NCBI GenBank assembly: GCA_040905845.1
Contig: JBBDQV010000035.1
Span: forward strand, 1-10,698
DNA length: 10,698 nucleotides
Source of the DNA: VGDP01 sp040905845
Lineage (GTDB): Bacteria; Pseudomonadota; Alphaproteobacteria; SP197
Direction of reading: 5' to 3'
Made by a program: the position numbers and the translations under genes. The notes under the pieces are model-generated. The model did not search any database. It was not told where the DNA came from and saw only the letters and a list, made by a program, of their open reading frames with translations. Of the stretch, positions 1 to 7,211 are shown piece by piece; within the stretch, counting starts at the first letter, position 1; each line of letters begins with the position of its first letter.

Positions 1-198
1 GACCCGAAGGGTCGCGTCTCGAAGCACGGACGGGGTCCTGGGCGCGGTCGGTGCCAAGTGTGTCCACGCCCACGACCGAATACGCTCCGAACCCGGTGAA
101 CCGCCGAACTCCGAGGCTCGCTGCTGGATTGAACCGGACAGCCGTGGGCTTGACCCGGCCATGACGAATGCGGGCTTGGTCCATTCACTCCCGCTCGC
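1..198. other. Intergenic stretch with no supported gene
   Basis: This stretch lies downstream of the minus-strand acyl-CoA ligase and reaches the window edge. I checked all frames for a recognisable protein end and found none: the short open frames are arginine/proline-rich and resemble no family I know. I see no tRNA or other structured RNA. It contains a perfect 5-bp inverted repeat with a 3-base loop at 1-13 (GACCC-GAA-GGGTC), which has no T tract, and a REP-like fragment listed separately. The heptamer TCACTCC occurs at 185-191 and 199-205, and the second copy includes the ligase stop codon. Confidence 0.6.
142..170. repeat. Fragment of a dispersed alphaproteobacterial palindromic repeat (REP-like)
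   Basis: Positions 146-167 read GGGCTTGACCC followed by GGCCATGACGA. From memory, many alphaproteobacterial genomes carry dispersed intergenic palindromes of the form GGCCGGG-CTTGA-CCCGGCC flanked by ATGACG. Here the right arm (CCCGGCC, 154-160) and the flank are intact, while the left arm is degraded to CCGTGGG, so only a short stem around the CTTGA loop remains. Its place just past the end of a gene fits such elements. The identification rests on recognition of the motif, since only one copy is visible in the window. Confidence 0.4.
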
Positions 199-1764
199 TC
201 ACTCCAACACGCTTAGCTCCCCTGCTTCGGCCATGGCGCGCAGCGTGATCTTGCGCACCTTGCCGCTCGCGGTTTGCGGGAAAGTGTCGACCCGGTAGAA
301 GCGCGCCGGCACCTTGAAGCGGGCGATGCGCTGGGCGCAGAAGGCGGCGAGCTCGGCCGCGCTCGCCTCGCCCTTGAGCCGGAACGCGCCGGCCACGGCC
401 TCGCCGTAGTAGCCGTCCTTGACCGCGAACACCGCGACGTTCTCGACCGCCGGGTGGCGCAGCAGCACGTTCTCGATCTCGACCGGGTAGATGTTCTCGC
501 CGCCCCGGATGATCATGTCGCGCAGCCGGCCGCCGGCGAGCTGCACGCGCCCCGAGGGCGTCAGCCGACCGAGGTCGCCCGTCTGCAGCCAGCCGTCGGG
601 CCCGAGCACCTCGGCGGTCGCCTCGGGCTCCTGGTCGTAGCCCAGCATGATCGGGAGCCCACGCGCCTCGACCTGGCCGAGCGCGCCCGCCGGCAGAGGC
701 GCGCGGGTCGCCGGATCGGTGATGCGCACCTCAATCCCGGGCAGCGGCTCGCCGGCCGTCGTGTGGCGCTCGGGGTCGTCGGGCGCCGCGCAACTGATCA
801 GCGTCGAGGTCTCGGTCATGCCGTAGACCTGGACCAGGCCGGGGCAGGGGAAGTCGCGCGCGCACGCCGCGAGCGTCGCCGGGTCGGCGTCGGCGCCGCC
901 GCAAGTGCCGAGCCTGAGCGAGCCCAAGTCGTGGCGGGCGCGGCAAGGGTGATTGAGCATGGCGATGTAGGAGGTCGGCACGCCGGTCAGCACCGTGCAG
1001 CGCTCGGCCTCGATGACCCGGAACATGACCTCGGGGTCGAACGCCGGCACGCCGACGTAGGTCGCGCGCGCCTGCAGGCAACCGACCAGGTTCATGATGC
1101 AGCCGGCGCAGTGGAACAGGGGAACGATCGAGGTCCAACGGTCGCCCGCGCGAACGCCGAGGCGGCTGGCGCTGCCCCACGAATCCGCGAGCATCGCCGC
1201 GTGGGTCAACAGCGCGCCCTTCGGCTGGCCCGTGGTGCCCGAGGTGTAGAGCAGCCCGGCTACCTCGCCCGGGCCGACCGCCGGCAGCTCCCACGGCGCG
1301 CTGCCCCCGGCGGCAAGCAAGTCGGCGAAGCCCGTGTCGCCGCCCTCGCCCTCGAACGGCACGACGAGGTCCAAGGCGGGGGCGGCGGGCCGCAGCTCGC
1401 GCACCATGTCGAGGTAGCGGTTCGCGCGGAACGCCGGCGACAGGAACAGGGCACGGCTGCGTGAGCGGGTCAGCGCGAAGCCGAGGTCCTCGATGCGGTA
1501 ATGGGTGTTGAGCGGCACCAGGACGAAGCCGCCGAGCGCGGCGGCGAGCTGCACCACGGGCCATTCGATGCGGTTCTCGGCGAGCAGGGCCACGCGCTCG
1601 CCGGGCACGAACCCGCGCGCGAGCGCGCTCGCCTGCCCGTGCCAGGCTCCGAAGCTGAGCCGCCGGCCCTGGTGCGGAAACGCCAGCGCCTCGGCCTCGC
1701 CCGCCGTGCGGGCGGCCTGCCCGAGCGCGGCGCCGAGCGTCGCGAACGGGCTCCGGACGCTCAA
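199..1764 (-). CDS. Class I AMP-dependent acyl-CoA / fatty-acid ligase
   Basis: This 521-residue protein belongs to the ANL adenylate-forming superfamily. Such enzymes activate a carboxylic acid with ATP to an acyl-AMP and transfer it to CoA; the acid cannot be told from sequence. Visible motifs are the phosphate-binding loop YTSGTTGQPKG (173-183), YGMTE (314-318), TGD (395-397), the hinge region GRLRDMIIRGGENIYP (412-427), and FPQTASGKVRK (495-505) with the expected catalytic lysine K502. The cytosolic two-domain layout is complete. The start is a TTG at 1764-1762 that overlaps the TGA stop of the upstream RND permease (TTGA). The frame stays open further upstream, but there it is only the shadow of the permease gene. 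A weak AAGCGGA-like site precedes the start. The N-terminal domain seems five residues short at G51-F52, where relatives carry a segment like LxALG. The ligase is probably translationally coupled to the pump. A FadD-like or cyclohexanecarboxylate-CoA-ligase-like role is possible, but the substrate is unknown. Confidence 0.9.
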   Translation of the reverse strand: MSVRSPFATLGAALGQAARTAGEAEALAFPHQGRRLSFGAWHGQASALARGFVPGERVALLAENRIEWPVVQLAAALGGFVLVPLNTHYRIEDLGFALTRSRSRALFLSPAFRANRYLDMVRELRPAAPALDLVVPFEGEGGDTGFADLLAAGGSAPWELPAVGPGEVAGLLYTSGTTGQPKGALLTHAAMLADSWGSASRLGVRAGDRWTSIVPLFHCAGCIMNLVGCLQARATYVGVPAFDPEVMFRVIEAERCTVLTGVPTSYIAMLNHPCRARHDLGSLRLGTCGGADADPATLAACARDFPCPGLVQVYGMTETSTLISCAAPDDPERHTTAGEPLPGIEVRITDPATRAPLPAGALGQVEARGLPIMLGYDQEPEATAEVLGPDGWLQTGDLGRLTPSGRVQLAGGRLRDMIIRGGENIYPVEIENVLLRHPAVENVAVFAVKDGYYGEAVAGAFRLKGEASAAELAAFCAQRIARFKVPARFYRVDTFPQTASGKVRKITLRAMAEAGELSVLE

Positions 1765-4700
1765 TCCGCTTGACCCGGCGCGACCGCCACGAAGGCCCGG
1801 CGCGCCGGAAGGAACAGCGCGAGTAGGGGCGGAATGACGCCGAGGGTGAGCACGGCCGAGAGCGAAAGCCCGCCGACCACCACCGAGCCGAGGCCGCGGT
1901 AGAGCTCGGACCCCGCGCCGGCGAACAGGACCAGCGGCAGCATCCCGAACACGCTGGTCAGCGTCGACATGAAGATCGGGCGCAGCCGGTTGCTCGTCGC
2001 CTCGAGGATCGCCGCCTCGGGCTCCATCCCATCCTCGCGGATGTGGATCAGGGTCTGGTGGACGATCAGCAAGGCGTTGTTGGCGACCGTGCCGATCAGG
2101 ATGACGAAGCCGAGCAGGGTCAGCATGTCCAGCGCCTGGTAGCTGAACAGGTTGAGGACCGCCAGGCCGGCCACACCGCCCGCCGTGGCCAGCGGCACCG
2201 ACAACATGATGATGAGCGGGTAGAGAAAGCTCTCGAACAGGATGACCATGACGAGAAAGACGACCGCGACGGCGATCACCATGTTGACCTGCATTTCGGT
2301 CCAGGTGCGTGACAGCTTGTCGGCGGTGCCGGCGAGCCGGAAATGGACGCCCGGCGGCACGCCCTCGGCCTCGAGCGGGGCGACGACGCCTTGCTTGATG
2401 CGCTCGATCGCGGTCTCGAGCGGCAACTCGGCGGCGGGGCGGATCTGCAGCGTGACCGTGCGTTGACGCTCCTCGCGCCGGATCACCTGTGGGCCCGCCG
2501 TCAGGACGACGTCCGCGAGCGCGCCCACGGGCAACACCTGCCCGCCGGGGGTCACCACCGGAAGACCGCCGATCTCCTGGGTATGGCGCGCTTTCCATTC
2601 CGGTCCGCCGAGCATCAGGTCGATGCGATCGCCCTGGAACTCGATCTCCTTGACGCGCAACCCGGACGTGAACGCATCGAGGCTCGACCCGAGCTCGACG
2701 GCCGTGACCCCGGCGTCGGCGAGCCGCAGCGGATCGGGCTCGACGCGAACCTCGGGCGCGCCCAGCTCGAGCCCCGGGTTGGGGCGCATTTGGTTGCCCT
2801 CGGCCTGCGGCAGCACCTGCTCGATCAGGAAGGCTGCCCGCTTGGCGACGCCGAGCAGCTCCTCGTACTCGCCGCCGAAGATGTCGAGGTCGATCGAACG
2901 GGCGCCGCCCACGCCGCGCCCGAACAGCGAGGCCTGGCCGACGAAGCTGAAGGTCCCCGGCTCGCCGCGCACCGCCTCGGTCAGGAGGGGGACCAGTTCC
3001 CCCGCCCGTTCGGGATCGGCGGCGACCAGGCCGACCCAGCTCCGGTCGGGGCGCGAGTAGATGAAGAAGTGCCTGATCAAGGGCGGGCCGTCGGGGTCCG
3101 GCTCCCGCGCCGGCTCGGTGACCCAGTAGGGCCGAGTCGCTTCCTGGATCGTCAGGCCGATCGCCGCGGCGGTCTCCAGGTTGTAGCCGGGAGGGGTCTG
3201 AATCGAGCCGGATACCAGGTTGCGGTTGCCTTCGGGCAGGTATTCGAGGGGCGGCAGGTACAGCCAGGTGCCGACCCCGGTGACGCCGCACAGCGCGGCC
3301 ACCATGAGGATCGCGAAGGAACGGCTGCGGATGGCGAGCCGCGTCAGGGCCATGACGCCCGCGCTGAAGCCGGCGGCCGCGCCGTCGAGCGGCGGCAACC
3401 GCGGCGGTCTGCCGGCCGCGGCGCCGCGGAGCAGCTGCTTCGCGAGCGCGGGGATCACCGTCGCGGCGACCAGCAGGCTCAGCAGCGTCGCGACCGTGAT
3501 GGCGACCGCGATGTCGCGGAACAGCTGGCCGACCTCGTCGGTCATGAGCAGGATCGGCGCGAACGCGGCCACCGTGGTGAGGCCGGAGCCGAGCACGGCG
3601 CCCCAGACCAGGCGCGTGCCGAGAAACGCCGCGTCGGCGGGCGAGCGGCCACGCTCGCGCTGACGGAAGATGCTCTCGAGCACGACGATGCTCGCATCGA
3701 CCGCCATGCCGACGGCGAAGGCGAGGCCGGCCAGCGAGATGACATTGATGCTGCGTCCCAGCGCGGCCATCGCGACGAACGAGCCGATCACCGAGATCGG
3801 CATGGTCAGCGCCACGACCGCGGTCGCGCCGAGCGAACGCAGGAAGAGCATCAACACCGCGGTCGCCAGCGCGCCGCCGACCCAGATGTTATTCTCGACG
3901 AGATCGATCGCCGATTGGATGTAGTCCGTCTCGTCATAGGTCAGGACCATGTGGAGGCCCGCGCGCGGCAGCGCGTCGGCGTTCAGCTCGTCGACGGCAT
4001 CGCGCACGCCGGCCATGACGGTGAGCACGTTGGCGCCGGTCTCGCGCACGACGTTGACCGAAAGCGCGGGCTCGCCCTGGGCGAGCGCGATCGAATCGAG
4101 CTCGGTGTAGTCGTGGACCACCGCGCCGATGTCGCTGACCAGGACGCGCGCGACTCGCTGGGTCGAGGGATCCTGCATCGCGCGCAGGACGACGTTGGCG
4201 ATGTCGTCGGCGTCGTCGAAATCGCCCTCGGTGCGCACCACGTAGCGACGCTTGCCTTCGTCGACCCAGCCGGCGGTGACCGAGGCGTCCGCCGAGCGCA
4301 GCGACTGGGCGACCTCGGCGATGGTCAGGCCGTAGCTCGCCATGCGGTAGGGGTCGACCACGACGCGCACCTCGCGGCCGCGACCGCCGTAGACGTTGAC
4401 GCGCGCGACGCCGGGCACCCGTTCGAGCCGGTCCTTGACCACGTCATCGACGAAGTCGCCGTAGGAGTCGATGTCCCGCGTGTTGCCCGGCGCGCGCATC
4501 AATCGCAGCCAGGCGACCGGGTTGTCCTCGTTGCCGGCCGTGCTGAGCGTCGGCTCGTCGGCCTCGTCGGGCAGGCCCGAGACGCGGTCGAGTCGGTTCG
4601 CGGTCAGCAGCAGGGAGCGGTCCATGTTGCGCTCGAGGTCGAACTCGAGGGTGATGCTGGCGCTGCCGAGCCGCGCCTGGCTCGAGATCTTGGTGACGCC

Positions 4701-4925
4701 CTCGAGCCCGCGCAGCGCGTCCTCCTGGCGGATCAGGATCTCCCGCTCGACCTCGGCCGGCGCGGCACCCGGCCAGTCGGTGTCGATCGCGATGATCGGC
4801 TGGCGCACGTCGGGCGCGAGCTGAATGGGAATGCGCGCCAGCGCGATCAGCCCGAACAGCATGACCAGCAGCACGATCGCGAACACCGCGACCGGTCGGG
4901 CGATCGACAGACGGATCAGGTCCAT
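1761..4925 (-). CDS. RND efflux permease, AcrB/HAE-like inner-membrane subunit
   Basis: This 1054-residue protein has the full RND length and architecture. TM1 is at about 11-31, a first large periplasmic (porter/docking) region at about 32-345, and TM2-TM6 at about 346-497. A second periplasmic region spans about 560-878 after TM7, and TM8-TM12 fall at about 880-1040. Such permeases export hydrophobic or amphipathic compounds using the proton gradient, together with an adaptor and an outer-membrane channel. The TM4 motif reads GMAVDASIVV (406-415) and the TM10 motif GTVANNALLIV (945-955). Against AcrB, D407 is kept as D410, D408 is replaced by A411 and K940 by N949. The start is the ATG at 4925, whose N terminus MDLIRLSIARPVAV is typical of the family. 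It lies 22 bases after the adaptor stop, with a GGGAG ribosome binding site about 11 bases upstream. An upstream in-frame extension to 5090 is rejected because it lies inside the adaptor gene. Substrate unknown. Confidence 0.93.
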   Translation of the reverse strand: MDLIRLSIARPVAVFAIVLLVMLFGLIALARIPIQLAPDVRQPIIAIDTDWPGAAPAEVEREILIRQEDALRGLEGVTKISSQARLGSASITLEFDLERNMDRSLLLTANRLDRVSGLPDEADEPTLSTAGNEDNPVAWLRLMRAPGNTRDIDSYGDFVDDVVKDRLERVPGVARVNVYGGRGREVRVVVDPYRMASYGLTIAEVAQSLRSADASVTAGWVDEGKRRYVVRTEGDFDDADDIANVVLRAMQDPSTQRVARVLVSDIGAVVHDYTELDSIALAQGEPALSVNVVRETGANVLTVMAGVRDAVDELNADALPRAGLHMVLTYDETDYIQSAIDLVENNIWVGGALATAVLMLFLRSLGATAVVALTMPISVIGSFVAMAALGRSINVISLAGLAFAVGMAVDASIVVLESIFRQRERGRSPADAAFLGTRLVWGAVLGSGLTTVAAFAPILLMTDEVGQLFRDIAVAITVATLLSLLVAATVIPALAKQLLRGAAAGRPPRLPPLDGAAAGFSAGVMALTRLAIRSRSFAILMVAALCGVTGVGTWLYLPPLEYLPEGNRNLVSGSIQTPPGYNLETAAAIGLTIQEATRPYWVTEPAREPDPDGPPLIRHFFIYSRPDRSWVGLVAADPERAGELVPLLTEAVRGEPGTFSFVGQASLFGRGVGGARSIDLDIFGGEYEELLGVAKRAAFLIEQVLPQAEGNQMRPNPGLELGAPEVRVEPDPLRLADAGVTAVELGSSLDAFTSGLRVKEIEFQGDRIDLMLGGPEWKARHTQEIGGLPVVTPGGQVLPVGALADVVLTAGPQVIRREERQRTVTLQIRPAAELPLETAIERIKQGVVAPLEAEGVPPGVHFRLAGTADKLSRTWTEMQVNMVIAVAVVFLVMVILFESFLYPLIIMLSVPLATAGGVAGLAVLNLFSYQALDMLTLLGFVILIGTVANNALLIVHQTLIHIREDGMEPEAAILEATSNRLRPIFMSTLTSVFGMLPLVLFAGAGSELYRGLGSVVVGGLSLSAVLTLGVIPPLLALFLPARRAFVAVAPGQAD

Positions 4926-4947
4926 GGGGTCGGCCGCTCCCGGCCGC

Positions 4948-6114
4948 TCAGAAGCTGACCGCCTGGCCGGGCGCCAGGCGCTCGTTGCCGCGCACCACGA
5001 CCCGCTCGCCGGCGGCAAGCCCCGCGAGCACCTCGAACCGGTCGCCGACGGCGCCGCCGAGCTCGACCGCCCGACGTTCGGCGTGGCCATCGACCACGAC
5101 GTAGACCCAGGCGCCCGAGTCCTCGCGCAGGATGGCGTCCTTGGCGACCGTCAGCGCGTCGCGCGGGACGCCGATGGGCAGGGCGAGGACGACGCTCTCA
5201 CCGGCCGCGAGCCCCTCGGGTGGATCGACCAGGGCGAAGCGCACGGGGCGCGTGCGCGTCATCGGGTTCTCGTCGGCGATGACGGCGCGCACCTTGACCT
5301 GGTACGTGCCATGGGGCGCCATCTCGACCGCCAGGGCGAGCCCGGGGCTAAGCGGCGCCACGCGGTCGGCGGGGACGTCCGCCTCGATCTCGAGAGCCGA
5401 GTCGTTGACCAGCTCGACCACCGCGTCGCCGCTGTCGAGGTAGGCGCCGACCTCGGCGTGGCGGACGACCACGACGCCGTCGTAGGGCGCCCGGATCACC
5501 GCGTCGGCGATATCGTCGTCGGCGATGGCGAGCACGGCCCGCGCCCGCTCGACCGCCGCGCGCTGGCGATCGATCGTCGAGCCAGCGCTTGCGCGCCGCG
5601 CCACGGCCTCGGCGATCAGGCTCTCGGCGATGGCGACCTCCTGGGTCAGGTCGTCGAAGCGGGCCTGGGAGAAGGCGGCCGAGTTCCTGAGCTTCTCGAT
5701 CCGGTCGAGCTCGACGCGCGCCGCGCCGCGCCGCGCCTTGGCCGTCTCGATGACGGCGGCGGCGACCGCCGCCTCGGCCTCGGCGTCGGCGACCGCCGCC
5801 TCCGCCTCCGCCAGGGCGGCCACGGCGAGCGCGCGGTCGAGCCGGTGCCGTTGATCGTCGATGCGCGCGATGACGTCGCCCAGGACGACCCGGTCGCCGA
5901 CCGCGACCGCGATCGCCTCGACCAGCCCGGCCATGCGCGTCGAGACCGCGCCGCGCTGGCGCGCGACCAGGCGCCCGACCACGCGGACCGTCTCGGACAC
6001 CGGGGCGAAGACGACCTCGTCGACGGTCACGACCAGCGCCCCGTCCGTCTCCTGCGACCAGGCTGACGGCGCGACGGCGAGGGCGGCGAGGACGACGAAC
6101 GGTCGGAGAAACAT
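4948..6114 (-). CDS. RND efflux periplasmic adaptor (HlyD/AcrA-type membrane fusion protein)
   Basis: This 388-residue adaptor bridges the RND permease and an outer-membrane channel. The N terminus MFLRPFVVLAALAVAPSAWS looks like a Sec signal peptide with cleavage near residue 20. I see no lipobox cysteine, so it is probably not a lipoprotein. A first lipoyl half lies around 55-88 (GAVSTRMAGLVEAIAVAVGD), an alanine/glutamate-rich coiled-coil hairpin around 90-200, and the second lipoyl half with RAPYDGVVV at 208-216. The beta-barrel follows (about 240-315), then a membrane-proximal domain ending APGQAVSF. I chose the ATG at 6114 because it places the signal peptide at the very N terminus; a GTG at 6132 is an in-frame alternative that adds six residues. 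Neither has a strong ribosome binding site. It is the first gene of the minus-strand operon, directly before the permease. Confidence 0.88.
   Translation of the reverse strand: MFLRPFVVLAALAVAPSAWSQETDGALVVTVDEVVFAPVSETVRVVGRLVARQRGAVSTRMAGLVEAIAVAVGDRVVLGDVIARIDDQRHRLDRALAVAALAEAEAAVADAEAEAAVAAAVIETAKARRGAARVELDRIEKLRNSAAFSQARFDDLTQEVAIAESLIAEAVARRASAGSTIDRQRAAVERARAVLAIADDDIADAVIRAPYDGVVVVRHAEVGAYLDSGDAVVELVNDSALEIEADVPADRVAPLSPGLALAVEMAPHGTYQVKVRAVIADENPMTRTRPVRFALVDPPEGLAAGESVVLALPIGVPRDALTVAKDAILREDSGAWVYVVVDGHAERRAVELGGAVGDRFEVLAGLAAGERVVVRGNERLAPGQAVSF
5755..5811 (-). repeat. Ala/Glu-rich imperfect coding repeat in the adaptor coiled coil
   Basis: Residues 102-120 of the adaptor contain two near copies of an AEAEAAVA-like unit, encoded by repeated GCC/GCG/GAG codons. 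This forms the first helix of the predicted coiled-coil hairpin. It is an internal coding repeat of low complexity, not a separate element. Confidence 0.5.
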
Positions 6115-6197
6115 GCCCGGCGAATCTACCACCGACCCGGCACGGGCAGCGGAAAAATGCTGGCCCCGGGCCGCCCGGTAGCGGAGACTCTCGCGCG
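6115..6197. promoter_or_regulatory. Divergent intergenic region between the efflux operon and the deacetylase gene
   Basis: These 83 bases separate two divergently read genes, so both must have their promoters here or, for one of them, just inside the neighbour. I cannot assign convincing -35/-10 boxes on either strand. There is one perfect inverted repeat at 6166-6178 (CCGGGC-C-GCCCGG) and a weaker one at 6136-6146 (CCCG-GCA-CGGG). The only AT-richer spot is GGAAAAAT near 6151-6158. A GGAGA ribosome binding site for the deacetylase lies at about 6183-6187. No regulator gene is adjacent. Confidence 0.45.
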
Positions 6198-7139
6198 ATG
6201 ACGACCCTGCTGATGAGCCATCCCGCGTGCCTGGACCACGACCCGGGCCCCGACCATCCCGAGCAGCCGGCCAGGCTCGCGGCCGTGCTGCGCGCGCTCG
6301 AGGCGCCCGAGTTCGCCGCGCTCGAGCGGCGCGAGNNNNNNNNNNGCGAGGCGCCGCGCGCGACGACCGCGCAGCTCGCGCGCGCCCACGACCGCGGTTA
6401 CGTCGAGCGGGTTCTGGCCAGCGTGCCGCCCCAGGGCCACCTGCACCTGGACCCCGACACCGTGATCTCGCCGGGCTCGGACGAAGCCGCGCTCAGGGCC
6501 GCTGGCGCGCTGGTCGCCGCGGTCGACGCCGTCGTGGCGGGCGAGGCGCGCAACGCCTTCTGCGCAATCCGCCCGCCGGGGCATCACGCCGAGCGCGGCC
6601 AAGCCATGGGCTTCTGCCTGTTCAACAACGTCGCGGTCGGCGCCCTGCATGCCCGCGCCGCCCACGGGCTCGGCCGCGTCGCCGTGGTCGACTTCGACGT
6701 CCATCACGGCAACGGCACCCAGCACATGTTCGAGCGCGACCCGGCGCTGTTCTATGCCTCGACCCACCAGTGGCCGCACTATCCGGGCACCGGCGCCCCC
6801 GGCGAGACCGGCGTCGGCAACGTCGTCAACGCGCCGCTCGCGCCGCACAGCGGCGGCCGGGAGTTCCGCGCCGCCGTGTTGCGCAAGGTGCTGCCCGCGC
6901 TCGACGCCTTCGCGCCCGACCTCATGATCGTTTCGGCGGGGTTCGACGCCCACCACGCCGACCCCCTGGCCAATCTCGCGCTCGACGAGGCCGACTACGC
7001 CTGGGTCACGGCGGAATTGTGCGCGCTCGCCAAGCGCCGCTGCGCCGGCCGCGTCGTTTCGGCGCTCGAAGGCGGCTACGACCTCGCGGCCCTGGCCGCC
7101 AGCGCCGCCGCCCACGTCGGCGCGCTGATGGCGGCCTGA
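6198..7139 (+). CDS. HDAC / acetylpolyamine amidohydrolase family zinc deacetylase (contains an N run)
   Basis: This is a zinc-dependent deacetylase of the arginase-deacetylase fold, 313 codons as drawn. Bacterial members remove acetyl groups from lysines, polyamines or other small amines; the substrate here is not determined. Active-site motifs are all present: RPPGHH (125-130) with the charge-relay histidines H129/H130, VVDFDVHHGNGT (163-174) with zinc ligands D167 and H169, SAGFD (246-250) with the third ligand D250, and EGGYD (291-295) with the transition-state tyrosine Y294. These match HDLP D168, H170, D258 and Y297. The ATG at 6198 has a GGAGA site about 10 bases upstream. Ten N at 6336-6345 give four unknown residues (47-50). 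The flanks both read GCGAG, and dropping the N run plus one copy joins RRE to APRATT in frame, giving 308 residues. It starts divergently from the efflux operon and lies 72 bases before xseB. Confidence 0.9.
   Translation: MTTLLMSHPACLDHDPGPDHPEQPARLAAVLRALEAPEFAALERREXXXXEAPRATTAQLARAHDRGYVERVLASVPPQGHLHLDPDTVISPGSDEAALRAAGALVAAVDAVVAGEARNAFCAIRPPGHHAERGQAMGFCLFNNVAVGALHARAAHGLGRVAVVDFDVHHGNGTQHMFERDPALFYASTHQWPHYPGTGAPGETGVGNVVNAPLAPHSGGREFRAAVLRKVLPALDAFAPDLMIVSAGFDAHHADPLANLALDEADYAWVTAELCALAKRRCAGRVVSALEGGYDLAALAASAAAHVGALMAA
6336..6345. other. Assembly gap placeholder (10 N) inside the deacetylase gene
   Basis: Exactly ten N, with the same pentamer GCGAG on each side. The reading frame continues through the gap as drawn and also after removing 15 bases (the N run plus one GCGAG). 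The gap is therefore probably two overlapping contig ends rather than missing sequence. Confidence 0.8.
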
Positions 7140-7151
7140 TCTCTCGGCGGC

Positions 7152-7180
7152 TTGTCGCCGGTCGCCAAAGGTCGTTAAAG
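7152..7180 (+). promoter_or_regulatory. Candidate sigma-70-type promoter for the xseB-ispA-dxs-tlyA operon
   Basis: TTGTCG at 7152-7157 is followed after 17 bases by TTAAAG at 7175-7180 (or, with 18 bases, TAAAGT at 7176-7181). This is the best -35/-10 pair in the 72-base space between the deacetylase stop and the xseB start. The match to consensus is partial (4/6 and 3-4/6), and alphaproteobacterial promoters are often weakly conserved. The genes could also be read through from the deacetylase gene. Confidence 0.3.
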
Positions 7181-7211
7181 TGGGCTCGTAGCCCTGTCAC
7201 GGAACGGCTGG

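Noticed and set aside
1..13. Perfect hairpin GACCC-GAA-GGGTC at the window edge as a terminator
   Set aside because: The stem is only 5 bp and no T tract is visible on the plus strand; the minus-strand continuation is outside the window. Such a short palindrome is likely by chance in GC-rich DNA.
126..135. GGTTCAATCC on the minus strand, resembling a tRNA T-loop
   Set aside because: The flanking bases do not form a T stem, and no acceptor stem or anticodon arm can be built around it.
1765..3291. Upstream extension of the acyl-CoA ligase frame to about 1030 codons
   Set aside because: The extra part lies entirely inside the permease gene, is Arg/Pro-rich and matches nothing. The ligase homology begins at the TTG at 1764.
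2343..4958. Long plus-strand open frame (871 codons) opposite the RND permease
   Set aside because: The translation is rich in Arg, Asp, His and Gln, with no domain or membrane segment. It is the usual antisense shadow of a GC-rich gene, and the opposite strand encodes a clear full-length permease.
4926..5090. N-terminal extension of the RND permease
   Set aside because: It overlaps the 3' end of the adaptor gene in another frame, has no homology, and precedes the typical RND N terminus beginning MDLIRLSIARPVAV.
5755..5811. Tandem GC-rich repeat in the adaptor gene as a possible separate repeat element or CRISPR
   Set aside because: It is in-frame coding low complexity for an Ala/Glu coiled coil, with no spacers and no regular repeat unit.
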